DNA from: Citrobacter freundii ATCC 8090 = MTCC 1658 = NBRC 12681
GTDB lineage: Bacteria; Pseudomonadota; Gammaproteobacteria; Enterobacterales; Enterobacteriaceae
Assembly: GCF_011064845.1 (NCBI RefSeq)
Contig: NZ_CP049015.1
Coordinates: 4,526,001 to 4,590,000, forward strand
Length of the DNA: 64,000 bases
Direction: 5' to 3'
Numbering within the stretch: the first letter of the stretch is position 1; every line of letters starts with the position of its first letter. The translations under genes were made by a program, and so were the position numbers. Positions 1 through 9,156 of the stretch are shown here, one piece after another. The notes under the pieces were generated by a model. That model was not told the origin of the DNA. It saw nothing but the letters and a program-made list of their open reading frames with translations, and did no database searches.

Positions 1-581
1 ACATCGGCATTCGCTAACCGGCAGGCGTCACCGAAGGCTCCCCAGCGCAACTCCTCCAGCGCAACAAAACAGCGTCCAGGTAACGACCAACCGTCATATG
101 CGCCAGCCCGCCAGCGGGTAAAAATTTGTTCGCTGTGTTCGCCCGCCTGAACCGTCAGGCCACGCTGGGTCAGCGCCTTCTCTTTATACGCAGCGCGTTG
201 GGTAAACCAGTCAGTCAGTGAATTTATTTGTTGTAAAAGACCGGGGGTTGAAAGCCCACGCGGGTGTTCGGTTTGTTGTAAAAACTTCAGCCCTTCGGCA
301 ATACGCACCAGCGCCAGATGGCCTGGGTCGATCATGCCCGCCAACTTTTCTACCAGCTTAAGACGCATCACCAGATGCTCGCTGGACACTCCCGCCATCA
401 CCCACGCCCGCAGTTGTGTCTGGGATAACACCTCCTGCGTCAGACGCGCACGCAACCGCTGCTGCTGTTGCAGAAAACCGCCGGAACGTTTGGTTTCATC
501 TCCCTGAACCAGATCGACCATAAACTTCGGGTAGACACACTCCAGCGTCCTCCCGGGGCCTTCCAGTAAAACGTTAGTCAT
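1..581 (-). CDS. yjcZ: YjcZ family protein (5' part, cut by window edge)
   Basis: The minus strand is open from an ATG at 579-581 to the left edge, giving 193 residues of a protein whose 3' end lies outside. The N-terminus begins MTNVLLEGPGRTLECVYPKF and matches what I recall of E. coli YjcZ (292 aa), an uncharacterised protein. The start overlaps the crfC stop as ATGA, so the two genes are translationally coupled and co-transcribed. No membrane segment or signal peptide is visible in the part seen. In E. coli YjcZ is known only as the partner encoded next to CrfC, with a suggested link to biofilm or motility behaviour. Function here is unknown. Confidence 0.85.
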   Translation of the reverse strand, partial: MTNVLLEGPGRTLECVYPKFMVDLVQGDETKRSGGFLQQQQRLRARLTQEVLSQTQLRAWVMAGVSSEHLVMRLKLVEKLAGMIDPGHLALVRIAEGLKFLQQTEHPRGLSTPGLLQQINSLTDWFTQRAAYKEKALTQRGLTVQAGEHSEQIFTRWRAGAYDGWSLPGRCFVALEELRWGAFGDACRLANAD

Positions 582-2935
582 GTGTGCTCGGTTGCAAAAA
601 GGGTATTGATATCGTCACGCAGCAAACGGGAATCTTCATAAAGCCATGCCGCAATCGTAATGCGCTGCTGCAATTGCTCATTCATTGCATTCACCGCGGA
701 TTCATTTTGTTGGCGTAGCGTCAGACTCTCACTCAGGCTCGCCTGTAATTGCGCCAGACACAGTGAAAAATCTGCAAAAAACGTGGCCATGCCTGCCGTA
801 ACGGAAATATCGACCTGAGCAACTAAAGCTTTACGAATTTGTTGGCAAAACTGGGAGACATACTGCACAAGGTTCTTATGCAAAGCGCCCATATCAATGA
901 GATAACGCGTTTTTGTTTCGACGTAATCATTCCATCCCCAGTTGGGTTGATTTAGCCAACGAGAGAAAGTGTCACGCACCGCACCACCAGTAGACGGCGC
1001 ATTTTCTGCCGGAATATCCTGCTCAATGGCCTCGTTAAACAATTGGCGGGTATTGAAATTAAACATCGCTGTATGGAACGCTGGAAAACGGATCCGCGCA
1101 CGAAAACCGGCGTGGTTTAGCTCCTCTTTCACCCTTTGCTCAATTGGCCGCATCGCGTCATTTAGCGCCCGGGAGAGTGTCGACTCAAGCTGTTCAAAAC
1201 GCAGGGCTAAGTCACGGCTGATGCTTTCCTGCGCCGCCAGCAATACCCCCTCACAGGACGAGCGAATTTTATCTAACACAATTTTCGCCTGGCCTTCATC
1301 GTGCAGCACCAGCATTTCTCCGGCCATTTCTGCCGAGGAGACGCCAGTTCCCAGACTATGTTGTGACATCATCAGGACGTTTTCTTTGACAAAGAACGTG
1401 TTGATACCGCAAAGAATCTCGGTTTGTTGCTCTCTGAGATAGGCTGCAGCAGCTTCCAGCGCCAGTTCTACTTCATGGCTGACTTCATCGCTCACCCGCC
1501 CCTGGCTCACTTCTAACTGCTGCATATCCTCTTCAATATGCGTGATGTTCAGCCGTAGTTCGTCATAGGCGACCGTTAACCCGTGGGCACGAAACTCCAG
1601 ATATTCGTGCACGCTTTGCGCATAGTTCAATAACTTATGTGACGCTGAGCGTAGCGCATACAGCGATGCATTGGCGTAAGCGGCGTGAATCACTTTCTGG
1701 ATAGGCTGTTCAAACAGCGAGTCTTCCCACAACAGGTCGGCGGCATGACGGATATGCTCCGTATCTTCAAGATCGGTGGTGCGCCAGCGTCTGCCAAGCG
1801 CCGCTTCGGCAAAATCCTGCACCCAACGTTGCACCTGATGATCCGGCAGTCGCCCACGGGCCGTCAGCTCATGACGCGCCCTGTTTGCCAGATAGCCCCA
1901 CATTGAGGAAACCGGATAGATTCTTTCAGGGGCAATGCCACCTTGCATCAACGTGCCAGAAATCAACGCCCGCACCTGCTCTTCATCGTCACTGTTGCGG
2001 TCTTTCTGATCGAACTTGTTCACCAGCGCATACAGCGGTACTGACTTGCCAACCGCCATAATCGCCTGACGCACTTCCTCATCAGAAATAGATTTCAATT
2101 GGGTGTAATCCAACACTGCCAGCACCGCAGAGGCCCGTACCAGCTGTTCATTAAGCATTTTTTGTAAGTGCGGTTGTCCCGCCTCGTTCGGCCCCGGCGT
2201 ATCCAGCAACGTTAATTGCCCTGGGTAGCTTGCTTGTCCGGCCAAATGGACAAACTCAACCTCAATAACCGGAATATGCTCAATCGCGGCATAGGCAGCA
2301 AAAGGAAAATCAACATCCAATGCTTTTGACAGGCGCACCAGGTCGTTCAGGCTTTTAAGGCAATGGAAAATAGGCTGTGCGCCAAGATAATACCGTTCAA
2401 ATGCCACGCCGGTTTCAATATGCTGCAGCAGGACATTCATATCCTTGTCAATTTCCAGGGTCTGCGTAAGACGCTGGCGATCGCACTCGCGCACACGCTG
2501 CTGTAAAACCTTCATTAAGGCATCAATCGGCGCGACATGTGAAAAATGCAGGACCGGCTCTTTCTGCCCCGGCGTATGACGAATTAGCGTTGGTAACGCC
2601 GTCATGGGGCGATTACGATTAGGTAAAACTTCTGTCCCTACAATCGCGTTAATCGTCGTCGATTTTCCCGCTTTCATCGTGCCAACAATCGCCAGCACCA
2701 TTTCCAGACGCGTAATCTTGCGCAACTCATTATTGAGCGTTGCTTGCTGGACATCCATGCCACGCGCGCTGAAGTGCAGGGGCTGAACAACCTGACTGCT
2801 ATGCTCTCCTTGTTTTAGCGCGACATCATCCAACGACGTTATGGGCAATTTTTGCAATTGCCTGAGATGTTCAAGCGAGAGCATCAGCAAGCGTTCCGCT
2901 TCCTGACTTAATTCATATATTGTCTGTGTGTGCAT
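578..2935 (-). CDS. crfC: Dynamin-like GTPase CrfC, clamp-binding sister replication fork colocalization protein
   Basis: A 785-residue dynamin-type GTPase. The G1 loop GTMKAGKST is at residues 85-93, G3 DTPG at 245-248 and G4 NKFD at 306-309; the C-terminal half is helical. In E. coli, CrfC (YjdA, about 742 aa) binds the DNA polymerase clamp and helps sister replicated regions stay together before segregation. The extra length here lies mainly in a longer linker at about residues 31-66 and in the 500-650 region; the GTPase core is closely conserved. It is the first gene of crfC-yjcZ, overlapping yjcZ by 4 bp. I chose the ATG at 2933-2935 because the start MHTQTIYELSQEAERLL is the conserved family start. 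Confidence 0.93.
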   Translation of the reverse strand: MHTQTIYELSQEAERLLMLSLEHLRQLQKLPITSLDDVALKQGEHSSQVVQPLHFSARGMDVQQATLNNELRKITRLEMVLAIVGTMKAGKSTTINAIVGTEVLPNRNRPMTALPTLIRHTPGQKEPVLHFSHVAPIDALMKVLQQRVRECDRQRLTQTLEIDKDMNVLLQHIETGVAFERYYLGAQPIFHCLKSLNDLVRLSKALDVDFPFAAYAAIEHIPVIEVEFVHLAGQASYPGQLTLLDTPGPNEAGQPHLQKMLNEQLVRASAVLAVLDYTQLKSISDEEVRQAIMAVGKSVPLYALVNKFDQKDRNSDDEEQVRALISGTLMQGGIAPERIYPVSSMWGYLANRARHELTARGRLPDHQVQRWVQDFAEAALGRRWRTTDLEDTEHIRHAADLLWEDSLFEQPIQKVIHAAYANASLYALRSASHKLLNYAQSVHEYLEFRAHGLTVAYDELRLNITHIEEDMQQLEVSQGRVSDEVSHEVELALEAAAAYLREQQTEILCGINTFFVKENVLMMSQHSLGTGVSSAEMAGEMLVLHDEGQAKIVLDKIRSSCEGVLLAAQESISRDLALRFEQLESTLSRALNDAMRPIEQRVKEELNHAGFRARIRFPAFHTAMFNFNTRQLFNEAIEQDIPAENAPSTGGAVRDTFSRWLNQPNWGWNDYVETKTRYLIDMGALHKNLVQYVSQFCQQIRKALVAQVDISVTAGMATFFADFSLCLAQLQASLSESLTLRQQNESAVNAMNEQLQQRITIAAWLYEDSRLLRDDINTLFATEHT

Positions 2936-3474
2936 GGAAAATCTTTCCTTAACGCAAATAGCATTGCTTTTATTTAGCCCAATCGTTTTATTTATAGATT
3001 TTTTGGCTTTTATAATTACGTGTGGAAATAATTAAAATCAAAACAACCAATTGATATTATTAAAATAAGTTTGGCGTACAACCGCTGGCCTGAAACCTCT
3101 CACTTATGTAATAAGTAAGAAAGATAAACAGCGTAGTTCAGTTTTAAAAAATGCCAGCTTAATCCCCCTACTAAAATTAAGGGGGATTGAGATATTCAAT
3201 CACAATGACTTAGACATCCGCAGGCGATGTTACCTATGAATATCAGATATTTCGCCTCACCTTATCTTAAATAACCTGACGTAGCAATTTCCCTTAAAAA
3301 ATATTACCCCATACTTTCATTGAGGTAAAAGCAAAGGGTCTTTACAGCAGATCATTTGCGTAATCACACAGTAGTCCCGACAAAAGCAGGGATTTTATGT
3401 ATAATTGCGGCCTTTTTCGGCAATCTGCCATTTTTTGGGCGCATTTGCCCCTGCTGACTTTTGAGGAAATCCAC
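2936..3474. other. AT-rich intergenic region between divergent crfC and yjdM
   Basis: 539 bp with no credible gene. It must hold the promoters of crfC (minus) and yjdM (plus). The only clear structure is a hairpin at 3161-3188. The stretch just before yjdM (about 3300-3420) contains TA-rich blocks suited to a promoter, but I cannot choose one. Confidence 0.6.
3161..3188. terminator. Stem-loop with 9-bp perfect arms in the crfC-yjdM spacer
   Basis: aatccccct (3161-3169) pairs with agggggatt (3180-3188) around a 10-nt AT-rich loop. It looks like a terminator or attenuator, but it lies between divergent genes, so its role is unclear. Neither side has a long T run. Confidence 0.4.
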
Positions 3475-3810
3475 ATGTCATTACCACACTGCCCACAATG
3501 CAACTCCGAATACACTTACGAAGATAACGGCATGTTCATCTGCCCGGAATGCACGCACGAATGGAACGATGCTGAACCGGCACAGGACAGCGACGAACTG
3601 ATCGTTAAAGATGCTAACGGCAACCTGCTGGCCGACGGCGACAGCGTTACCGTCGTGAAAGACCTGAAGGTAAAAGGTAGCTCTTCCATGCTGAAGATCG
3701 GTACCAAAGTGAAAAACATTCGCCTGGTTGAAGGTGACCACAACATCGATTGCAAAATCGATGGCTTTGGCCCAATGAAGCTGAAATCTGAGTTTGTGAA
3801 AAAGAACTGA
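3475..3810 (+). CDS. yjdM: YjdM (PhnA) zinc-ribbon protein
   Basis: 111 residues, the same length as E. coli YjdM. An N-terminal zinc ribbon (CPQC about residues 6-9 and CPEC about 25-28) is followed by an SH3-like PhnA domain. The E. coli gene was first called phnA but is not needed for C-P bond cleavage, and it is not the phosphonoacetate hydrolase that shares the name. Its biochemical role is unknown. The frame is open further upstream, but the ATG at 3475 is preceded by ttgaggaaat and gives the conserved start MSLPHCPQC. It is followed by a REP unit and a strong terminator, so it is probably a separate transcript from the phn operon. Confidence 0.93.
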   Translation: MSLPHCPQCNSEYTYEDNGMFICPECTHEWNDAEPAQDSDELIVKDANGNLLADGDSVTVVKDLKVKGSSSMLKIGTKVKNIRLVEGDHNIDCKIDGFGPMKLKSEFVKKN

Positions 3811-3817
3811 TGCAAAT

Positions 3818-3848
3818 TGCCTGATGGCACTACGCTCATCAGGTCTAC
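3818..3848. repeat. REP-like unit downstream of yjdM
   Basis: Short imperfect palindrome of the REP type: tgcctgatggcac, then ctcatcaggtctac. It lies in the mRNA 3' region just before the terminator. Confidence 0.65.
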
Positions 3849-3861
3849 ACCAGCTCATCTG

Positions 3862-3895
3862 CCAGGCGGGAAGCTCATACTTCCCGCCTGGTTTA
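3862..3895 (+). terminator. Rho-independent terminator after yjdM
   Basis: Perfect 12-bp stem ccaggcgggaag / cttcccgcctgg with a 6-nt loop, followed by tttattt. It separates yjdM from yjdN. Confidence 0.85.
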
Positions 3896-3949
3896 TTTAT
3901 GCAGACGATAACTACACTTAACTGGTTTCTTTTACCTGAGGTAAAGATT

Positions 3950-4399
3950 ATGCCGTTAAGTCCCTATATCTCCTTTGCAGGCAACTGCGCTGACGCTATC
4001 GCCTACTATCAAAAAACGTTAGGCGCTGAACTGCTCTACAAAATCAACTTCGGTGAAATGCCCAAATCGGCGCAGGATAGTGAAGATGGTTGCCCTTCAG
4101 GCATGAAATTCCCCGACACCGCCATTGCCCACGCCAACCTGCGCGTTTCGGGCAGCGACATCATGATGAGCGATAGCGCCCCGGACGGAAATGCTCACTA
4201 CTCTGGCTTTACGCTAGTGCTCGACACGCAAAACGTCGATGAAGGCAAACGCTGGTTTGATAACCTGGCAGCAAACGGAAAAATCGAAATGGACTGGCAG
4301 GAAACCTTCTGGGCCCACGGTTTCGGTAAAGTGAGCGACCAGTATGGCGTGCCGTGGATGATCAACGTCGTCAAACAACAGCAACCCCCTACAGAGTAA
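3950..4399 (+). CDS. yjdN: YjdN (PhnB), VOC/glyoxalase-fold protein
   Basis: 149 residues of the vicinal-oxygen-chelate fold in the DUF1428/PhnB-like 3-demethylubiquinone-methyltransferase-like group. The N-terminus has the usual family pattern PYISFAGNCADAIAYYQ and the C-terminus WAHGFGKVSDQYGVPWMIN. E. coli YjdN (old name PhnB) is 147 aa and is not required for phosphonate use; its substrate is unknown. The ATG at 3950 follows ctgaggtaaagatt and gives the conserved start, so I rejected the longer upstream frame. The gene ends 132 bp before phnC, with the Pho-box-like site in between, so it is not clearly part of the phn operon. Confidence 0.9.
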   Translation: MPLSPYISFAGNCADAIAYYQKTLGAELLYKINFGEMPKSAQDSEDGCPSGMKFPDTAIAHANLRVSGSDIMMSDSAPDGNAHYSGFTLVLDTQNVDEGKRWFDNLAANGKIEMDWQETFWAHGFGKVSDQYGVPWMINVVKQQQPPTE

Positions 4400-4470
4400 T
4401 CCAACGGGAGGCCAGCCCTCCCGTACTGTCATCAAATAGCGCTCAACTCTTCATCATCGAGTAACTATCC

Positions 4471-4488
4471 CTTAACGAAAACGTCACA
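4471..4488 (+). promoter_or_regulatory. Pho-box-like PhoB site upstream of phnC
   Basis: cttaacgaaaacgtcaca resembles one half of the PhoB box before E. coli phnC and ends 43 bp before the phnC ATG. The neighbouring 18-mer fits the consensus less well. PhoB activation under phosphate limitation is the expected control of this operon. Confidence 0.5.
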
Positions 4489-4531
4489 TTGATCCGCCAC
4501 GATGGGGCCACTTTTTTAGGGAGGCCGCAGC

Positions 4532-5320
4532 ATGCAAACGATTATTCGCGTCGAAAAACTCTCCAAGTCCTTCAATCAACATCAGGCGCTCAATGCGGTT
4601 GATCTGAACATCTGTTCCGGTGAGATGGTGGCTCTGCTTGGGCCGTCCGGCTCCGGCAAATCCACCCTTTTACGTCATTTAAGCGGTTTGATCGTCGGTG
4701 ATAAATCACCCGGTAGCCGCGTCGAGCTGCTGGGCCGCACCGTTCAACATGAAGGCCGCCTGGCGCGCGATATCCGCAAAAGCCGCGCCCACACCGGCTA
4801 CATCTTCCAGCAGTTCAATCTGGTGAACCGCCTGACAGTGCTGGAGAACGTCCTGATTGGCGCGCTCGGCAGCACGCCGTTCTGGCGCACCTGTTTTAGC
4901 TGGTTTACCGCTGAGCAGAAACAGCGTGCATTACAAGCGTTAACCCGCGTTGGCATGGCGCACTTTGCATACCAGCGTGTTTCCACGCTTTCGGGCGGAC
5001 AACAGCAGCGCGTCGCAATCGCCCGCGCGCTGATGCAGCAGGCCAAAGTGATCCTTGCCGATGAGCCGATTGCTTCACTGGACCCGGAATCCGCACGCAT
5101 CGTGATGGACACCCTACGCGACATCAACCAGACCGACGGCATCACCGTGGTCGTCACGCTGCATCAGGTGGATTACGCCCTGCGCTACTGCGAACGCATC
5201 GTCGCGCTGCGCCAGGGCAACGTCTTCTTTGATGGCAGCAGCCAGCATTTTGATAACGATCGTTTTGACCATCTTTACCGCAGCATGAACCGCGTCGAAC
5301 AGAACGCGCAGGCTGCATAG
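4532..5320 (+). CDS. phnC: Phosphonate ABC transporter ATP-binding protein PhnC
   Basis: 262-residue ABC ATPase. Walker [10 protein letters not shown] is at residues 37-45, the signature LSGGQ at 153-157 and the Walker B/DEP region near 172-179. PhnC powers import of phosphonates delivered by PhnD through the PhnE permease. It is the first gene of the 14-gene phn operon and has a gggaggcc ribosome site. A 155-bp spacer holding a structured repeat separates it from phnD, a gap much larger than those within phnGHIJ. Confidence 0.97.
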   Translation: MQTIIRVEKLSKSFNQHQALNAVDLNICSGEMVALLGPSGSGKSTLLRHLSGLIVGDKSPGSRVELLGRTVQHEGRLARDIRKSRAHTGYIFQQFNLVNRLTVLENVLIGALGSTPFWRTCFSWFTAEQKQRALQALTRVGMAHFAYQRVSTLSGGQQQRVAIARALMQQAKVILADEPIASLDPESARIVMDTLRDINQTDGITVVVTLHQVDYALRYCERIVALRQGNVFFDGSSQHFDNDRFDHLYRSMNRVEQNAQAA

Positions 5321-5324
5321 TTCT

Positions 5325-5460
5325 AAAAAACCAGGCGTTATTGGCGCAGCCAGGCTGGAGACGGCCAGCGCGGAAAAACCGGAGCGTACACGCAGTACGT
5401 GAGGATTTTGAGCACTGCCCGGATTCAGGCTGGCAAGTGAAATAGCCTGGAACAATGACT
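5325..5460. repeat. Structured dispersed intergenic repeat (boxC-like, tentative) between phnC and phnD
   Basis: The spacer is GC-rich with many short inverted segments (ccaggc...gcctgg ends; cgtacacgcagtacg core). It contains the string gtgaggattttgagcactgc, typical of a dispersed enterobacterial intergenic repeat that I associate with the boxC family. The family name is from memory and tentative. It lies inside the phn transcript. Confidence 0.4.
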
Positions 5461-5475
5461 AATTAAGGAAACGAC

Positions 5476-6492
5476 ATGAGCTATAAGACAGTTGCCGCGC
5501 TGGCTTTCACCAGCATGTTTAGCGTCAGTACCTTGTTAAGCCCGGCGCATGCCGAAGAGCAAGAAAAAGCGCTGAACTTTGGCATTATTTCGACCGAGTC
5601 ACAGCAAAACCTGAAGCCGCAGTGGGAACCGTTCCTGAAAGACATGGAAAAATCACTGGGCGTGAAAGTGAACGCCTTCTTCGCCCCGGACTACGCCGGG
5701 ATCATCCAGGGCATGCGCTTTAACAAAGTGGATATCGCCTGGTACGGCAACCTCTCGGCAATGGAAGCGGTGGATCGCGCTAACGGGCAAGTGTTTGCCC
5801 AGACCGTCGCCGCCGACGGATCCCCGGGTTACTGGAGCGTGTTGATCGTTAACAAAGACAGTCCGATCAATAACCTGAACGATCTGATCGCCAAACGTAA
5901 GGATCTGACCTTCGGCAACGGCGATCCCAACTCAACGTCAGGCTTCCTTGTTCCCGGCTACTACGTCTTTGCCAAAAACAACATCTCCGCGAGCGATTTC
6001 AAACGCACCGTTAACGCCGGACACGAAACCAACGCCCTGGCAGTCGCCAACAAGCAGGTTGATGTCGCCACCAACAACACCGAAAACCTCGACAAGCTGA
6101 AAACTTCCGCACCGGAAAAGCTGAAAGAGCTGAAGGTGATCTGGAAGTCACCGCTGATCCCGGGCGATCCGATCGTCTGGCGTAAAAACCTCTCCGAAAC
6201 CACCAAGGACAAGGTGTACGACTTCTTTATGAATTACGGCAAAACGCCGGAGCAGAAAATCGTACTGGAACGCCTTGGATGGGCACCGTTCCGCGCCTCC
6301 AGCGATCTGCAACTGGTGCCGATTCGCCAGCTGGCACTGTTTAAAGAGATGCAGGGTGTGAAGGACAACAAAGGGCTGAACGAGGAAGAGAAAACCAGCA
6401 AAACCTCGGCGTTGAAAGCGCAGCTCGATGACCTTGACCGTCTGACCGCCGCACTGGGCGCTATGACCAGCGTCACCAAAGCGGTGCAGTAA
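5476..6492 (+). CDS. phnD: Phosphonate-binding periplasmic protein PhnD
   Basis: 338 residues, the same length as E. coli PhnD. An N-terminal Sec signal peptide ends near [10 protein letters not shown] (about residue 26). The mature part is the type II periplasmic-binding fold of the phosphate/phosphite/phosphonate family. PhnD captures phosphonates such as 2-aminoethylphosphonate and presents them to PhnE-PhnC. The start follows aattaaggaaacgac. A BIME follows the stop, before phnE; in such operons REP hairpins often protect the upstream message, which would fit a binding protein needed in excess. Confidence 0.97.
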   Translation: MSYKTVAALAFTSMFSVSTLLSPAHAEEQEKALNFGIISTESQQNLKPQWEPFLKDMEKSLGVKVNAFFAPDYAGIIQGMRFNKVDIAWYGNLSAMEAVDRANGQVFAQTVAADGSPGYWSVLIVNKDSPINNLNDLIAKRKDLTFGNGDPNSTSGFLVPGYYVFAKNNISASDFKRTVNAGHETNALAVANKQVDVATNNTENLDKLKTSAPEKLKELKVIWKSPLIPGDPIVWRKNLSETTKDKVYDFFMNYGKTPEQKIVLERLGWAPFRASSDLQLVPIRQLALFKEMQGVKDNKGLNEEEKTSKTSALKAQLDDLDRLTAALGAMTSVTKAVQ

Positions 6493-6498
6493 CCCTGG

Positions 6499-6574
6499 TG
6501 CCCGGTGGCGCTTCGCTTACCGGGCCTACGGTGTTTTGTAGGCCGGATAAGACGCCTGCGCCGCCATCCGGCAA
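6499..6574. repeat. BIME (two inverted REP units) between phnD and phnE
   Basis: A first degenerate unit runs from tgcccggtggcgc to accgggcctac. A second canonical unit runs from gtaggccggataag to gccatccggcaa in inverted orientation. It fills nearly the whole phnD-phnE spacer within the operon. Confidence 0.85.
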
Positions 6575-6596
6575 TAACCTATGCACGGAGCTAAAC

Positions 6597-7376
6597 ATGC
6601 AAACCATCACCGTCGCCCCGCCCAAACGTAGCTGGTTCTCGCTGCTGAGCTGGGCCATTCTGCTCGCCGTACTGGTGGTCTCGTGGAAAGGTGCCGAAAT
6701 GGCTCCGCTCACGCTGATCGAAGATTCCGGCAATATGGCAACCTTCGCCGCCGACTTCTTCCCACCGGACTTCAGCCAGTGGCAAGACTATCTCGGTGAA
6801 ATGGCCGTCACCCTGCAAATTGCCGTCTGGGGGACTGCCCTCGCCGTGGTGCTATCGATTCCCTTCGGCCTGATGTGCGCCGATAACCTGGTGCCGTGGT
6901 GGATTTACCAGCCGATGCGCCGCCTGATGGACGCCTGCCGCGCCATCAATGAAATGGTCTTCGCGATGCTGTTCGTGGTCGCCGTCGGGTTAGGGCCATT
7001 CGCCGGGGTGATGGCACTGTTTATCCACACTACCGGGGTACTCTCCAAGCTGCTTTCCGAAGCGGTAGAAGCCATTGAGCCGGGTCCGGTAGAAGGTATT
7101 CGCGCCACCGGAGCCAACAAAATTGAAGAGATTCTGTACGGCGTTCTGCCACAGGTCATGCCGCTGCTTATCTCCTACTCGCTGTATCGCTTTGAATCCA
7201 ATGTTCGCTCAGCCACGGTAGTCGGCATGGTGGGCGCAGGTGGTATTGGCGTGACCTTATGGGAAGCGATTCGCGGCTTCCAGTTCCAGCAAACCTGCGC
7301 CCTGATGGTGTTAATCATCGTCACCGTCAGCCTGCTGGATTTCCTTTCCCAGCGTTTGCGTAAGCACTTTATCTGA
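6597..7376 (+). CDS. phnE: Phosphonate ABC transporter permease PhnE
   Basis: 259-residue inner-membrane permease with several hydrophobic segments (about residues 14-34, 72-100, 120-150, 200-225, 235-255). The EAA-type loop is [20 protein letters not shown] near residues 165-185. E. coli K-12 phnE is broken by an 8-bp duplication, which makes that strain cryptic for phosphonate use; here the frame is uninterrupted at full length. The ATG at 6597 follows cacggagctaaac. The longer upstream frame reads through the BIME and is not the real start. phnF begins 20 bp downstream. Confidence 0.95.
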   Translation: MQTITVAPPKRSWFSLLSWAILLAVLVVSWKGAEMAPLTLIEDSGNMATFAADFFPPDFSQWQDYLGEMAVTLQIAVWGTALAVVLSIPFGLMCADNLVPWWIYQPMRRLMDACRAINEMVFAMLFVVAVGLGPFAGVMALFIHTTGVLSKLLSEAVEAIEPGPVEGIRATGANKIEEILYGVLPQVMPLLISYSLYRFESNVRSATVVGMVGAGGIGVTLWEAIRGFQFQQTCALMVLIIVTVSLLDFLSQRLRKHFI

Positions 7377-7396
7377 TTAGCGAGGCATTGATTGCT

Positions 7397-8122
7397 ATGC
7401 ACTTGTCTACACATCCGACCAGTTATCCAACGCGTTATCAGGAAATTGCCGCGAGACTTGAGCAGGAGCTACGTCAACATTATCGCTGCGGTGACTATCT
7501 GCCCGCCGAGCATCAGCTTGCCGCGCGCTTCGAGGTAAACCGCCACACCCTGCGCCGCGCCATTGACCAGTTGGTTGAACGCGGTTGGGTTCAGCGTCGC
7601 CAGGGAGTCGGCGTACTGGTGCTGATGCGCCCGTTCGATTACCCGCTTAATGCCCAGGCACGCTTTAGTCAGAACCTGCTGGACCAGGGCAGCCACCCCA
7701 CCAGCGAAAAACTGCTGGCGGTGCTGCGTCCGGCCTCCAGCCACATTGCCGATGCGCTCAGCATAAACGAGGGCGATAACGTGATTCACCTGCGCACCCT
7801 GCGTCGGGTTAACGGGATCGCACTGTGCCAGATCGACCACTATTTTTCCGACCTCACGCTGTGGCCGCTGCTGCAAGGCTTTAACAGCGGCTCACTGCAC
7901 GACTATCTGCGCCAACAATCCGGTCTGACGCTGCTGCGCACGCAAACGCGCATCAGCGCCCGCCGCGCGCAGGCCAAAGAGAGCAAGGTGCTGGAAATCC
8001 CCAATATGGCGCCGCTGCTGTGCGTGCGCACCCTGAACCACCGTGAAGGCGAAAAACACGCGGCGGAATACTCCGTCAGCCTGACCCGCGCCGACATGAT
8101 CGAATTCACTATGGAGCACTGA
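7397..8122 (+). CDS. phnF: GntR/HutC-family regulator PhnF
   Basis: 241 residues. An N-terminal winged-helix DNA-binding domain of the GntR type (about residues 10-75; LAARFEVNRHTLRRAIDQL) is followed by a UTRA ligand-binding domain (about 95-235). PhnF is predicted to regulate phosphonate genes in response to a pathway ligand; its role in E. coli is minor beside PhoB. A TTG nine bases upstream is also in frame, but the ATG at 7397 gives the conserved MHLSTHPTSYPTRYQ start. phnG follows with no spacer. Confidence 0.94.
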   Translation: MHLSTHPTSYPTRYQEIAARLEQELRQHYRCGDYLPAEHQLAARFEVNRHTLRRAIDQLVERGWVQRRQGVGVLVLMRPFDYPLNAQARFSQNLLDQGSHPTSEKLLAVLRPASSHIADALSINEGDNVIHLRTLRRVNGIALCQIDHYFSDLTLWPLLQGFNSGSLHDYLRQQSGLTLLRTQTRISARRAQAKESKVLEIPNMAPLLCVRTLNHREGEKHAAEYSVSLTRADMIEFTMEH

Positions 8123-8575
8123 ATGCATTTCGATACCGCCACCCGCCAGCGCTGGATGCGCGCCCTGGCTTACAGCAATGCCGATGCCCTGAACGCCCGT
8201 ATCAACGCGCTCAAACTGACGCCGGACTATGAACTTATCCGCGCACCGGAAAGCGGACTGATGCAGATCCAGGCCCGTATGGGCGGTACCGGTAACCGCT
8301 TCTTTGCCGGTGACACCACGCTTACCCGCGCAGTGGTACGCCTGAAGAGCGGCACGCTGGGTTACAGCTACCTGCTGGGACGCAACAAACAACATGCCGA
8401 GCAGTGCGCGGTGATTGACGCGCTACTGCAGGAACAAACGCATTTCCAGAACCTAATGGAAACCTTAATTGCCCCGCTGGAAGCGGAACGCGATGCGCTG
8501 ATTAACGCACGCTGTGCCGAAGTCAACGCCAGCCGGGTCGACTTCTTCACGCTGGTACGCGGAGATAACGCATGA
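8123..8575 (+). CDS. phnG: C-P lyase core subunit PhnG
   Basis: 150 residues, the same size as E. coli PhnG. It is a subunit of the cytoplasmic PhnGHIJ core complex (stoichiometry G2H2I2J2). Together with PhnI it takes part in transferring the phosphonate to the C1 carbon of ATP ribose with release of adenine. The ATG comes directly after the phnF stop, and the gene overlaps phnH by 4 bp (ATGA), as expected for balanced subunit synthesis. Confidence 0.95.
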   Translation: MHFDTATRQRWMRALAYSNADALNARINALKLTPDYELIRAPESGLMQIQARMGGTGNRFFAGDTTLTRAVVRLKSGTLGYSYLLGRNKQHAEQCAVIDALLQEQTHFQNLMETLIAPLEAERDALINARCAEVNASRVDFFTLVRGDNA

Positions 8576-9156
8576 CCTTACAGACCGCATTTAATTTACC
8601 CGTTCAGGATGCTCAGCAGAGCTTTCGTCGCCTGCTGAAAGCCATGAGCGAACCGGGCGTAATCGTCGCCCTGCATCAGCTGAAACACGGCTGGCAGCCG
8701 CTGGGTCTGGCGACCACCAGCGTGCTGCTGACCCTGGTCGATGGCGACACGCCGGTCTGGCTGGCGCCGTCGGTGGATAACGATATCGCCCGGCAGAACC
8801 TGCGTTTTCACACCAACGCGCCGCTGGTGGATCAACCACAGTTGGCGGCCTTTGCCGTCGCCGACGAACGTATCAGCAGCGAACAGCTTAACGCCCTCTC
8901 CGCCGGTTCAGCCGTCGCACCAGAAACCAGCGCCACGCTGATTGTGCAGGTCTCTGGCTTAAGCGGTGGACGCATGCTGCGTCTGACCGGCGCGGGCATC
9001 GCCGAAGAGCGCATGATCGCGCCACAGCTCCCGGAATGCCTGATTCACGAACTCACCGAACGCCCGCACCCGTTCCCACTGGGGGTCGATCTGATCCTCA
9101 CCTGTGGCGAACGCCTGCTGGCTATTCCGCGAACCACCCATGTGGAGGTGTGCTGA
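8572..9156 (+). CDS. phnH: C-P lyase core subunit PhnH
   Basis: 194 residues, matching the family size. PhnH has a PLP-transferase-like fold without the cofactor and is an integral part of the PhnGHIJ complex. The conserved N-terminus [23 protein letters not shown] is present. It starts by ATGA overlap with phnG and overlaps the phnI start by one base (TGATG). Confidence 0.95.
   Translation: MTLQTAFNLPVQDAQQSFRRLLKAMSEPGVIVALHQLKHGWQPLGLATTSVLLTLVDGDTPVWLAPSVDNDIARQNLRFHTNAPLVDQPQLAAFAVADERISSEQLNALSAGSAVAPETSATLIVQVSGLSGGRMLRLTGAGIAEERMIAPQLPECLIHELTERPHPFPLGVDLILTCGERLLAIPRTTHVEVC

Noticed and set aside
969..1442. 157-codon plus-strand ORF inside crfC
   Set aside because: Antisense shadow of a conserved gene with no family resemblance.
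6498..6596. Longer N-terminus for phnE
   Set aside because: It would be translated REP sequence; the conserved PhnE start is at 6597.
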